The notes below the pieces were generated by a model. The model was not told where the DNA came from, did not search any database, and worked only from the letters and a program-made list of their open reading frames with translations. Positions 10,597 to 20,613 of a stretch of 52,718 bases of DNA are shown piece by piece (position 1 is the first letter of the stretch; each line of letters begins with the position of its first letter). Both the position numbers and the translations under genes were made by a program. The stretch comes from Acanthamoeba castellanii str. Neff (lineage: Eukaryota; Discosea; Longamoebia; Acanthamoebidae). The DNA lies in the NCBI RefSeq assembly GCF_000313135.1, contig NW_004457435.1:118936-171653 (forward strand). Direction: 5' to 3'.

Positions 10597-13500
10597 TCAC
10601 ATAAAGGTGCGATCCATCGATCCGCTGGCGTCGGTCATGAACTTGATGCGCGTCTGCATGCCCACAATGTCCTGGTAATACAACCAAAGTGGCTGTGCAT
10701 GTGCGTGTGCAGGTGCATGCGCGTGCGCGTGCGCGTGCGTGCGCAGAGGATGTCGCGAGTTAGACATGGGGCCGATGACAAAAGGATGACGACAGCTCAA
10801 GCAAGTGTATGCCTTTACCTTGGTGTTGTCAAAGTGCTGCTGCTGCGCCTTGACGGAGAGAACAATGCCGCACATGCCCAGCACTCTGCGTGCGCGCAAG
10901 GACCGAGCCAACCAACGACCAACGATCAGCAAGGGTCGCACACAGGCCAGGGAAGGGAGGTGGCGAAGCGGTACTTTTGGAAGAGCGCGTTGGTGTCGAC
11001 GGGCGTGAAGGGGACGTCCTCGATGTTGGGCCTGTTGCTGTTGTCGGTGGCGCCGCTGCTGCTACCGAGCAGCGGGCCGGACCCGCTCTTGCGCGAGTTG
11101 GCCTTCTCCTCCTTCTTCTTCTCCTTTTCCTTGGAGCGGATCTTGGACTTGGAGTCCTTCCACTTGCTGGTCTTGGCTGGCTTCGCCTCCTTGATCTGCT
11201 CCCTCGACTGCTCCTTGGTGATCTTCACCTCCCTCTGCTTCTTGTCTTTCTCCTTCTCTTTCTCCTTCTCCTTTTCCTTCTCTTTCTCCTTCTCCTTCTC
11301 CTTCTCCTTCTCCTTCTCTCTTTCCTTGTCCTTCTTCTTGAGCTCCTTCTTCTTGCTGGCCTTGACCTTCTCCTGGTCCTTCTCCTTGGTGAGCTTCTCC
11401 TTCATCTTCCCCTTCTTGGCGCGCTTGCCCTGATCTTTCTCTTCTTCGTCGTCCGTCTCTCCTCCTCGCCCTGGGTAAAGTCCGAGCCTTCGGTCTCATC
11501 CTCGTCGCTCACGGTGAATTCGCGAAGATCGACTTCCATCTCCGATTCGAGCAGGCACTGCGGGAACTCCCTCATCACCACGACCACGAGCTCCTGCGTC
11601 CATCCCGCAATCGATAAGAGCCATAACCACTCAAGCGAGAGAAGCTGCGCAAGACGAGCAAAGCTGAACACGATCAGATCGGTAGCGTACCTCTTTCCAA
11701 TACTTCTTCGCCTCCTTGGTGTCGCCAAAGACGTTGTTCAAGAAGTCGACCACCGCGTATTGTACAGGGGTGAGCAGCATGGGTGGCACCTGGGAAGAGA
11801 AGAGAACCGGGGGGTCAGAGATGCGGTTCGAACGGTAGAGTTAGAGAAGAGGGAGACTGTCCTACCTCCTTGGTCTTCTGCCTGAGCCGCAGGCGAAGCT
11901 GGTTCTTGATGGCGCGAGCGAGGATCTCGTGAAGTAGTACGTTACGGACAGCGGCCGAGCACACGTGGCTTCGCACGTAGCCCAGCTTCCGGATGTTGAT
12001 ACCGTGCTCATGCAACACGTCCGCGGTGTTCTCAGCAAACGTCTGATGACCGCCAGGCACAGCAATCCCATTTCGTCGTTAATTAACCGTGGTTGGGTGT
12101 TGGTCAAACGAGGTGTAGCTGCGGAAAGGAGGCGCCTTACCGATTTGATGTACTTTTCGTCCTGCTGGTCGAGCCACTGGGCGAACTGGGGGATGACCAC
12201 GTTGTGGAGCATCTTGGTGGCTTCCATCACCTCGTGATTGTTCTCCTGCGCGGTCACGCCGAACCGCGAGAAGGCGTCGCTCGACAGGGGGCATGGGTTC
12301 TCTACAGTACCATCACGTTGAGTGAGGCAAGTCAGTCAACCGCGGCTTCATGGTTGGCAATGGCGAGTACTGCACGTACTGGCTACAAACTCGGCCCGCA
12401 GACGGTGGCATAGTCCCGTGTGCTGGATACTGGAGCGCCATGAACAAAAAGTAGCACGTCAAAAGGCGTGCACGCTTCAATGGGCTCAACGTTCAAACGT
12501 GAGCATGTGCATACCCTCTCTCTGGAGTTTCGGGTGGCATTATACGGGACAGACCGAAGCCGGTCACATAGTAGAGGCCATCCTATATAGAGAGACAAGT
12601 TCATGTGAAGTCAGTGTTTGGTGGGGCTGTGCGAAACGCTCTGCAGGACCACAGAACAAACGTCGACGTACCGTGCCGCAGTGGCCTTCGATATCGGCTG
12701 CCAGCGCCATCTCCTTATCGCCCACGAGGTGCTTCTTGAGGTTGAGGCTGATGCCCGCTTCGGTCATCTTACAGTCGAGCTCCTCGCTGTCGTTGTGGAT
12801 CGTGCAGTCGCCGCTCGACCCGTAGGCAATGGTCCTCGTGTCATCAATCGGCAGAACTGAACAACAACGACGACGACGACGACGAATGCTGTCAGCCGTT
12901 GGGCCAATAGCAAGGTAAGCACAGCGACAAGCAGTAGCCGTACCACTTTGGGCGAGCAGACGGAAGCCCTGGAAGTCGATCTGGATGCTGAAGGGGAAGT
13001 AGAGACCGGTGATGTTGCACTTGTAGAGGCTGCGCCAGCCCTTCATCTCGTTGGAGGCCACCTTCATGGCGTGGTGCGTGCTGCCAAAGTTCTTCTGGGT
13101 GTCGAGGTAGAGCTTGTAGAGGATGCCCTTGTGGATGTAGACCTCGTAGCACTCCTCGCCGCTGTTGTTGGACGGGATGGGCGGGATGGTCTTGCTGCGC
13201 GTGGGGATGAAGGTCTCCGAGATGATGATCTTGCCGTACGTGATGGCATTGTGCAGGAAGTCCTGGGTGAGCCCGAACCACTGCGCGTCTCGGTTGGGCG
13301 ATGGCGACTCCTGCAGCACGGACTGGAACATCACGTTCCAATCGAGACTGTTCGCTTGCTCGTGTTCTATTCACACCGTCAACACGTGTGTCAGCAAAGG
13401 CCCTTGACCAGGGCCACGCGAAGGAAACAGGAGAATGAGAACATAGCGTAGCGCACCTTCGTCATCGCTGAAATCTTCAAAGGACTCGGTGTCGAGTTCG

Positions 13501-14231
13501 CTCATGACCGAGTACTCGGCGTTGGTGAAGCTCTCCTCGGTCGTGGAGACGTCGTTGGCATCCTTTTGCTTCGATTCCTTCGCGTTGGGCACGTCGCTTG
13601 CGCCCTCGCCCCTTCGCCTTTTGAGGCTGGCGGTGGAGCCTGTGGACTTCTTGTGTCCAGCGGGCGGGCGGCTCGATCCGCTGCTGCCGCCACGCTTGTT
13701 GACGAGATAGTCCCTGAGCTCCTTGATCTCGCCAGACACCTCGTTCAGCAGCTGCTGTAGAGAGGTGCTGCTCGATCGCCATTCGCTCCGTTTCTTCGAA
13801 GATGAAGGGGCGGGAATGGGGAACTTCTTCTCGGGCGAGGAGGCGGTAGAGTCGAGCTTCTTCCTCAGGAGGTCCTCCTGGTCGAGGAGGAAGTTGAGTC
13901 CCTCCTGCGCCCTCTTTTCACTCCAATGCGAGCCGCTCTTCTCCTGCATGTGTTTGATTTCCTGCAGCCGCTCGCGCAGGCTTGCGAAATCGAGGGCGGC
14001 GGTCTTCCTCTCCTCCCTCTCGCCCCTCAACGAGGCCCTGCTCTTCTTCTCCCCCTTGCCGCTGGTGCTACGTCCATCATCGTTGCCACTATCCTTGGCG
14101 CTATCCTTGCGATTATCTGGAACGGCATCGGCCACCTCGGACAGAGATGAGGACGAAGCCGAAGCCGAAGACGAAAAGGAGGAAGACGGCGGCCTCACGC
14201 TTTTGGGCGATCCGTCGGAAGGGTGGTCCAT
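10597..14231 (-). CDS. Clu-domain protein with Lys/Glu-rich tail (clustered-mitochondria-like)
   Basis: Probable divergent relative of Clu/CLUH, cytosolic proteins that bind mRNAs for mitochondrial proteins and control mitochondrial distribution. ATG is at 14231-14229, TGA at 10599-10597, with about ten exons. The N-terminal 270 residues are Ser/Lys-rich with a short helix. The Clu-like core then reads WFGLTQDFLHNAITYGKI, CNITGLYFPFSIQIDFQGFRLLAQSG, TIAYGSSGDCTIHNDSEELD, ISLNLKKHLVGD and DGLYYVTGFGLSRIMPPE. This matches the known order (GLYTLG..DYRGYRVTAQS..YGS..LCSSVECKGIIG.DGRHYILDL). A Clu-central-like block follows: HEHGINIRKLGYVRSH and FLNNVFGDTKEAKKYWKE. No TPR region follows. Instead there is a (KE)n tract and an unusual end, VLGMCGIVLSVKAQQQ to GSMDRTFM. 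Family assignment is by eye. Confidence 0.75.
11244..11336 (-). repeat. Hexanucleotide repeat coding (Lys-Glu)n
   Basis: Tandem GAGAAG/GAAAAG-type units (CTTCTC on the plus strand) within the Clu-like gene give about a dozen KE dipeptides. This predicts a single, highly charged alpha-helix. The tract is prone to length change. Confidence 0.85.
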
Positions 14232-14418
14232 CTGCTACACGCTGAATAAATTGCTTTATTTATTATTTATTCTTCTTTAAAATTTGCGTAAAATCGAAAT
14301 TTCGCATTAGGGTAAAGAACAAGGAAATATAATCTTCACCTTCGCGACGAAGAGAGCGGAACAAGGCATCTGTCGAGACCTGCACCGGTGACGACAAGTG
14401 AAACACATATCCGCAACA
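14232..14418. promoter_or_regulatory. Compact divergent promoter region, AT-rich core
   Basis: Only 187 bp separate the ATG of the Clu-like gene (minus) from that of the ankyrin gene (plus). The part at about 14241-14310 is strongly AT-rich (TTTATTTATTATTTATTC) against GC-rich surroundings. It must hold both transcription starts. No specific site is recognised. Confidence 0.4.
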
Positions 14419-15936
14419 ATGGCAGACTCTATTGTGGAGGCAGCGAAAGATGGATTGACGCGGGAGGTACAGTGGTTTCTGGCGCAGGGCGAGGACGTCA
14501 ACGTTACCGACAGCGACGGCCGCACCGCCCTCCACTGGGCTCTCCAGAAAGGTGCACCGCCCTCCTTTCCTCTATTCATTGAATCACAAATAAATAAAGA
14601 AATATGTATTCTTTTGTATTTGTGTACAGGCCACGGCGACTGCGTAGTGACGCTGCTCCGGGCTGGCGCGGACCTCGACCTCAAGGACAACGACGGAAAC
14701 CCTCCACTGCACATTGCCGTCCGACACAACCACCTCCAACTGGTCAAGGTGGACTGAACCACCTCTCGGTCCTTAATTCGCTGCTGTGCATCAGCCACCA
14801 GCTGACCTGACCACTCTCTCTCTCTCTCTCTCTCTCTTATTGGACGCACCATCATCAGCTCCTGGTCAAAGCCGGTGCTGACCTTCGCCTGGTCGATGCT
14901 CGCTCGCTCAACTCCTACAACCTGGCCCGGTACGCTCTCCTGGCCTCACTTGCCACCCTGTAGAGAGATCAAGAAGTCTGACCATGATGGTCTCTAGGGG
15001 CATCCTAGGCACGCAGAGCGAGGTCACCAAGTTCCTCGCCGAGATCATGGAGAAGATAGCACCGGGCGTACGACTTCCTAGTCTAGTCTTCAGCATTCCT
15101 TCCATACCGACCATGGTCCAGAGGCTAACGTCCGACTCGTCCACAGAGCACAGACGCCAGCAAGTCCACCACAGCGGAGACGCCTCAGCCAAAGCACGCC
15201 GGGCTGGGCACTGATGTGATGGGGCCCACCACCAGCGCCGTCACCCGTACCAACAGCGCATCAGCACCACAACGCCCGCCAGCGCCGTCAGGCCGACCAG
15301 CCGCCACAACCGCCGCCCGCGCACAAACGTCAGAGGTGGCCGCCTTCCATTCACATTGTACGCGAACGCGCCTGCGCCCCTCCCCCTGGATCTAGAGGCC
15401 TCGCATGCGCCTTAGCTTGCTTTGACCGCCTCCTCGTTATACAACAGTTTTGGTGATCACGTACGCCGGCATCAGCCTGGCTGTTGTGGAGCTGAGCGAA
15501 GACCTGAGCGAGTCTCTGGCGTCGGTGCGGGCCAAGATGGAGGAGGACGAGGTGCCGCTCCGCTTCGCTACTCCTTCGTCTTCCAGACCACAGGCGCGCT
15601 CGTCACCCGGAAGCAGGTACCCATGATAGCGCACCTTGCGAGGCTGATGAAGGTGTGGGTGATGTCGATAGCTGAATGCACTCCCCTCCCCCACAGGAAG
15701 CACGATTTCTTGTGGCCCAGTGTGCGTCGTTGTGGGCACCACCCACGCCACCATCGACTTCATCCGGACCCGCGCATGTGAGTAGTGGTGGGTCTGCCGG
15801 TCGCACGGCCTCGGGTACTGCACCCTCTGCTGTCGTTGTGGGAGGCAAGGAGACGCTCGTCTACCAGATCGAGATCGCCAAGCAGGAGAAGCCCACACGC
15901 GGCCAGTTCCTCTCCGCCGCCGACCTCGACCTGTGA
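14419..15936 (+). CDS. Ankyrin-repeat protein with unidentified C-terminal domain; apparent 1-nt frameshift
   Basis: Starts MADSIVEAAKDGLTREVQWFL at ATG 14419. The first exons give about three ankyrin repeats (GEDVNVTDSDGRTALHWAL, GADLDLKDNDGNPPLHIAV, GADLRLVDARSLNSYNLAR). A Thr/Pro/Ala-rich linker follows, then VAAFHSH joined through a donor after 15357 to FLVITYAGISLAVVELSEDL. The domain after that (SLASVRAKMEEDEVPLRF, YSFVFQTTGALVTRKQ, ARFLVAQC, GGKETLVYQIEIAKQEKP) is probably ubiquitin-like in layout, but I do not recognise it. Frame is lost between PLRF and YSFVF at about 15560-15572: one base seems missing, and everything downstream is open to TGA 15934-15936. This is either a sequencing error or a recent pseudogene. 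One intron holds a (CT)n run. The neighbours are the divergent Clu-like gene and the convergent endosulfine gene. Confidence 0.7.
14814..14837. repeat. (CT)n microsatellite in ankyrin-gene intron
   Basis: An uninterrupted CT dinucleotide run lies upstream of the CATCATCAG acceptor. It may double as the polypyrimidine tract. Confidence 0.9.
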
Positions 15937-16039
15937 AAGAAGAAGAATACAGAACCTTGCGCTACTGGCGTTTTGTTTTTTGTTTTTTGTTTTTGGATTG
16001 AAAACGAAACTCTACAAATCACCATCACCTCCAGATGGA

Positions 16040-16382
16040 TTAGTCGTTCTGCACCTTGCCGAGGGGTCCCTTCTTGTTCTGCAGACCCTTGGCCCATTCT
16101 GCCGAATCGAAATGTTGCCTTCCCTATTCACGGAACCCGAGAATGATAAGCATTGGGGGGGGGGAAGTAGAGAGATTGCAGGATGGGAAATTACCTCGTC
16201 GCGCTTGCCGAGCATGTGGGTAGCGAGAGACTTCTTGGGTAGCATGCCGAACTTGTCAAAGTGGGCCTTCTCCTCGGGCGTCATCTTGGAGGTATCGGGT
16301 TGTGGCTGCGGCAAACATGATGCGATTTTAGTAAATTTGATGTTTTCAAGCCATTACGGCGCTTCCATACCTGATCGGACAT
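16040..16382 (-). CDS. Endosulfine/ARPP19/Igo-family protein, variant FDSAEW core
   Basis: A 68-residue protein from three exons: 16371-16382 (MSDQ), 16195-16305 and 16040-16123. The middle exon, MTPEEKAHFDKFGMLPKK followed by THMLGKRDE, matches the endosulfine/Igo N-terminal layout (helix, short linker, then a basic stretch). The last exon gives GRQHFDSAEWAKGLQNKKG. In the family the core is FDSGDY: Greatwall/Rim15-type kinase phosphorylates the Ser, and the protein then inhibits PP2A-B55. Here the FDS serine is kept but GDY is replaced by AEW. The acceptor GTGAATAG is the one that keeps frame. Intron 2 holds a G10 run on the plus strand (C10 in sense). It is expected in the cytosol and nucleus. 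The gene is divergent from the TPR gene. Loss of Gly-Asp could weaken the PP2A contact, or mark an amoebozoan variant. Confidence 0.8.
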
Positions 16383-16660
16383 GTTGCTGTTGATGGTGTT
16401 TGAGTCTTCTGTGATTGATGATGCGCACTCTGCGATCTCTTGTTGTCTCCAATCTCTGAACCACCTTTGGCTCTCCGAGTTGTCGTTGTCCTTGCCTACC
16501 GTAACGGTTTTACACCGAAATTAATTATTTTTTAAAGGAATGTGGGGCATGAGATCAGTTTTATCGGTTCTTGGTTTATTCTCAGTTTGGCTGCACTGGA
16601 AAATCATTTTAATTACCGTGCTTTTGCACTTTGGCCTTTTGGGTTGTGTTGCAGGCCACA

Positions 16661-17662
16661 ATGACAGACAAGGAGGCACAGCTGGAGAAGGGCATCGAGC
16701 TGGCCCAGGCGCACAAGACCGAAGAGGCCAGGGCCATCTTCGCGGCTCTCGCCACAGACCCGGATTGCTCTTCATTTCATCTCGACGTATTCCCCCCCCC
16801 GTCGCTTTTTTCTTTCTTTTCGCTACCAACAATGAACTGGTACCTGATCATGTGTGATGCCAAGAACAGGCCTGGTGGCTGTTGAGCAAAACTCTGTTTG
16901 AGCTCGACCAGCTCGAGGAGTCCAGGGACGCGGTCAAGGAGGCGCTGGCTCTGGTGCCCGAGGGCAGCCAGAGCAGCCAGCTGGAGAGCTTCCTTGCGAC
17001 GCTGGAGTTGCGGCTTTCACTCACCAAGGAGCAGCGGGCGGCCCTCGACGAGTCCGACCGACTCAACGGAGAGGCCATCGACCTGCTGCACGATGGCAAC
17101 GTCGACGCCGCCGTCGAACTGCTCCAGCGAGCCGTGGAGGCCTACGAGCGCAACGAAGGCGCGCTGTCCAACCTGACCCGATGCCTGGTTGAGATGCGCG
17201 AGCTCGACGACGCCGAACGGTACGCGCAGAAGCGCGCCGACCTCTTCCCCGACAGCACAGGCGGCTGGGTCAACCTCGGCTACGTGTACGAACTCAAGGG
17301 TGCGTCATGTGTTGTGTGTGTGTGTGTCATGTGTGTGTTGTGTGTGTCGTGTGCGTCGTGTGTGTTGTGTGTGATAACTGATGATAGTGCTGTGAACAGG
17401 GGACTACCTGAAGGCGGTGGAGTGCTACGAGCAGGCGCTGGCGATCGACCCGGACGACGAGCTGGCCAATCGAGGGCTGGACGTGGCCAAGCCGCGGCTG
17501 ATGGCGTCCTTCCTGCCCAACGTGAGCTGCGTCAGCGTGTCGGGCAGCATGGAAGACGGCTTCACCGATGAGGACCTCGCCAAGATCATGGGCGCGCTCA
17601 ACACTGCCTCCTCGAGAAGCGAGCATGACGACGGCCGCGACGACGAACCATCATCGTCGTAG
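16661..17662 (+). CDS. TPR-repeat protein
   Basis: A 272-residue helical-repeat protein from exons 16661-16786, 16870-17299 and 17400-17662. The lengths close in frame. Repeats are visible as KGIELAQAHKTEEARAIFAAL, ELDQLEESRDAVKEALALVP, AIDLLHDGNVDAAVELLQRAVEAY, TRCLVEMRELDDAERYAQKRADLFP and GDYLKAVECYEQALAIDPDD, spaced about 34 residues apart. The alternating small and aromatic residues are those of TPRs. The C-terminus is a short acidic Ser-rich tail. The family acts as protein-protein scaffolds; the partner is unknown. There is no signal peptide. ATG 16661 follows a probable 5' UTR intron ending TTGCAG. Intron 1 begins GTATTC and runs straight into C9. Intron 2 is TG-rich. The stop is only 77 bp from the convergent TspO gene. 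Confidence 0.85.
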
Positions 17663-17739
17663 GCAACTGGCCGATGAGAGACGTAGATAGATGTATGTCT
17701 AGGTACAAAGAAGAAACAAGAGAGGCGAGAACACGACTA

Positions 17740-18477
17740 CTACTCGGGCTTGGCCTTGATGGTGTTCATGTCCCAGATCTGGTAGTTGAGGAGCGTAGCG
17801 AAGGAGATCCAGGCCAGGTAGGGCACCATCAGCAGACCCGCAGTCTCGTTCACGCCATAGCTACGTTGATGTTAGTCTCTAGTCCGTGACATGCGCGAGC
17901 AAGCAAGTAGCCAGCAGAGCACTTCGAGTTCGTACAAGCTGTAGGCTGTGGCAGCCACGGCAACGTCAAGCAGCCCGATGTCGACCAGGGCGGCGCCCAG
18001 CTTCTTGGCGCCGAAGAAGAGCGGCGACCAGGCGACATTGAGGGCCAGCTGCGTCCCGTACAGCGCCAGAGGCACCGCTTGACGCTCCCACCCGCCCTCC
18101 TTCCCGACCAGGTACGCGGCGTAGCCCATACTCATCTGCGACCCCAAGCAAGTACACCACATGGTCACCATGGGCAGGCCTCAGGGCAAGGGGGGCGACG
18201 TACGTAGAGGCCGGTCCAGACGGGAGGGAAGAGCCAGCTGGGCGGGTTGAAGGAGGGCTTGCGTAGGGCGTTGTACCAGCTCTTGGTCTCCTCGCGGTGG
18301 ACGCTGTACACGAAGCCCGACACGGAACCCACCACCACCGGCAGTGCGACGCTTCCTGTTCACCCGTGTAGAAGGAGGAAGAAGGGGGAACAAAAAGATG
18401 AAACCTCAGTCCTAGAGTGCACTCTCGGTAGACGGACTCGAGAACATGGACCAGTTACCAATAAGTGCAAGGTTCAT
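17740..18477 (-). CDS. TSPO: TspO/MBR translocator protein
   Basis: Five-helix membrane protein of about 165 residues, normally in the outer mitochondrial membrane. It binds porphyrins and sterols and is linked to stress and haem handling. The short first exon (MNLALIG) is followed by [14 protein letters not shown] (helix 1), then [19 protein letters not shown], which is the TspO hallmark (W..L..P.F.PP.W.F.PVW..LY). Further on come [35 protein letters not shown] and [18 protein letters not shown] (hallmark end: A.S.AT.LN..IW..N). The aromatic and proline landmarks are all present, so it looks intact and full length. ATG is at 18477-18475, TAG at 17742-17740. Acyl-CoA-binding protein, the TSPO ligand precursor in animals, is the next gene upstream on the same strand. 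Confidence 0.95.
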
Positions 18478-18758
18478 TGTATTGTAGTGGCAGCTCGTGC
18501 TGAAGGTAGATGAAGAAAGCGGCGTTTCAGTATTGTGCGCCGGCTGCCTAAGGCAGACAACACGAGAGCGCGCGTGTCGTTCGTCAGTGGTGCATCACGA
18601 TTGCCACTGCGGCAGCCTTCGTCGAAGTTTCCACAACAGAACAAGAAGCAATGTTGGGCAACTCGCAGAGAGCAACCACCTACGAAAATGGTGTGGCCTA
18701 AGGGCCAAGTAGAGGCGACGACTTCTACTTCTTCATCTTCTTTGTTTGGTTGATTTAC

Positions 18759-19252
18759 TTACAGCTTGGCCTTGGACTGAGCCGGCTTGTCGTCCGTGTA
18801 GGCAGCGAGCTCCTTCCAGTTGGGCTGCTGCTTGGCCACGAGCTCCACATACTACGAGACGAAGACGAAGATGGCATGAATGAGCGTCACGTGCGATAGC
18901 GGCGATGCAAGTGCGCCTGTGTTAGCTGCTTACCTTCTTCTTGGCTTCGGTCTTGGACAACTTGGCGACGTTCTTCCACGCAGTCCACTTAGCGCGGTTG
19001 ATGAGGTCGAGTCGGCCAGGCGGCTTGGTGTTGTTGGGTCCCACAGTGGCCTGCTTGAACAGAGCGTAGAACTCGAGCTTCTGCTCATTGCTGCAGCAAC
19101 AAGAAGATGGTAAGGCCAACAACACCAAGAGACCGAGATGCAGGTGTAGAAGGTTACCTGGGCTCGATCTTGGGCGCCTTGATGCCGGCTGCAGGTCCCT
19201 TGGTGATAAGCTGCACCGCAGCGTCGAACTCCTTGTCGATGTTGTTGCTCAT
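18759..19252 (-). CDS. ACBP: Acyl-CoA-binding protein
   Basis: Small cytosolic carrier of long-chain acyl-CoA esters, about 114 residues. ATG is at 19252-19250 and TAA at 18761-18759, with three exons. The four-helix ACBP fold shows as FDAAVQLITKGP, NEQKLEFYALFKQATVGPNN, GRLDLINRAKWTAWKNVAKLSK and YVELVAKQQPNWKEL. The YALFKQATVG and KWTAW motifs include the conserved Tyr and Lys residues that hold the acyl-CoA. It is slightly longer than the usual 87-residue form, with a short N-terminal lead and an Ala/Lys tail. It should supply substrate made by acyl-CoA synthetases such as the one at 28225-31689. Adjacency to TspO is notable because vertebrate ACBP (DBI) is a TSPO ligand. I treat the linkage here as coincidence until conserved synteny is shown. 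Confidence 0.95.
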
Positions 19253-19971
19253 TTCGCGAACTAGGAGAACGCAATTCAAACTGATTAATCCCTCTACAGC
19301 TGATCGGTGGTCGAACGGGTGAAGGCGAGGATAGGCGGTGGTGTCTCGCTGCAGATGGTGAAGAGTTGCTGTGGAGGAGAGGTAGCGGTCGTAGAGGAGC
19401 GAGGAAGAGGAAGCTGGGGATTCGCGTGGGGACGTAATCTTGATTAAAAGTGAAATAAAACCACTTGCTGCTGCCGAGATCTCGGCAGAGAGGAAGAGGT
19501 TGAATGATGGGATGATTTACAAGAAAGAATAAATGACAAATGTACAGGTAACTAGAGCGTGTGGTGGTTGCGCTACTACAAATTATACTTAGCCTTCAAG
19601 GCTAAGACGATGGTGCGATCAGTGGTGGTGCAGTCGTGCGTGTGGGAGCATAAAGGCAGATAAAGATAAATAAGGTCGAGCTAGCTGGGTACCTGTTCTG
19701 GCACCTGCCCCTCTCTGTTCAGCGTTCCCTGCTCTCGTGTCCTTCGTCTTTTCTTCGTAATGGTCTTCGCCTGTATTTGTGCGGTATTTCGAAAATGCCA
19801 TAAATTCCTTCCTCTTCATTTTTTTCAACATTCCAGCACACCACAACGGCGCGCCTTGACGTACCAGTCGCCGCCGTTCCGCCTTGGCGTGGCGTGCCGC
19901 GGCGCCCACGAACCCGGCCGCCGCCTCAATCGACGACAGTCGACAAACCTAGTGACCACGGTCACCTTGAG
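19253..19971. other. Non-coding stretch upstream of ACBP
   Basis: About 720 bp hold the ACBP promoter region and no convincing gene. A perfect 18-bp palindrome sits at 19471-19488 (CTGCCGAGATCTCGGCAG). An open frame at 19619-19909 lacks splice sites, motifs or typical composition, and I do not call it. Confidence 0.4.
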
Positions 19972-20388
19972 CTAGCGCTTCTTGCCAGCGGCAGCGGATG
20001 AGGTTGAAGTGAAGCACTGATGCGAGGCCGTCACGCGCAGGCTGTTGAGCGCGAAGCGGTAGGGCGTGGCCGTCACGAAGGAGCCACGGGCGCGATGTGG
20101 GCACGTAGTCCTGCTCGGTGTAGAGGTCATCTGGCCGCGGTCGTCGAGCAGGTAGGCCAGGCGCCGGGTGGCGTTGGTCATGTGTAGCCGACCCCGGCGT
20201 GACGTTCACCCGCGCAACGGCCAGGCGTCGCGCAGTAGGACTCGAAAAAGGCCGCCTCCTCGGACTGGAGCAGGGGGAAGCCGTGGTCGGGTCCGTAGGC
20301 GTTGAAGGCGTCGACGCCTCAGGATCTGGGCATCGTCGACTGCCACGAGTAGCATGAAGATGGCGCAGAAGAAGATACGAGCAGTCAC
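19972..20388 (-). pseudogene. Decayed secreted/Cache-like sensor fragment
   Basis: The region begins with a good signal peptide (MTARIFFCAIFMLLVAVDDAQ, ATG at 20388), but no single frame stays sensible. Protein-like pieces appear in all three frames in order: FNAYGPDHGFPLLQSEEAAF, then TNATRRLAYLLDDRGQMT, then LYTEQDYVPTSRPW, then GSFVTATPYRFALNSLRV, ending at TAG 19974-19972. The wording YLLDDRG, DYVPTSRPW and ATPYR recalls extracellular Cache/PDC sensor domains of membrane cyclases and kinases; this is inference. At least four frame changes would be needed to read it through, and no introns explain them. It looks like a truncated, decaying gene copy. The alternative is a low-quality sequence patch. 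No downstream membrane or catalytic domain follows. Confidence 0.5.
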
Positions 20389-20613
20389 GTTGTTGTTGGA
20401 GTGTGGCTTGCGTAATCAAGTGTGATGGTGTCTGACTGGTTAAATAGTGGTTGTGATTGGTCCCTGCGGAGGAAGAGGAAGAAAGTAAAGACGATTCGGG
20501 CGATCACCCATCAAAACCATCACAACACCGACGATCACGGCACTCGGCCCTACTACTCATCAGCAAACGGCGTTGTGGTCTACCACTTCGGCGCGATGAG
20601 ACTTGAGTTCAGT

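Noticed and set aside
10336..11433. Long plus-strand frame rich in Phe, Ser and Leu
   Set aside because: It is the antisense of the (KE)n-coding tail of the Clu-like gene; the minus strand has proper exons and splice sites.
11820..11845. GGTTCGAAC resembling a tRNA B box
   Set aside because: No matching A box or foldable cloverleaf around it; it lies in an intron or exon edge of the Clu-like gene.
19619..19909. 96-residue minus-strand frame
   Set aside because: No family motif, no plausible start context, and composition unlike the coding exons nearby.
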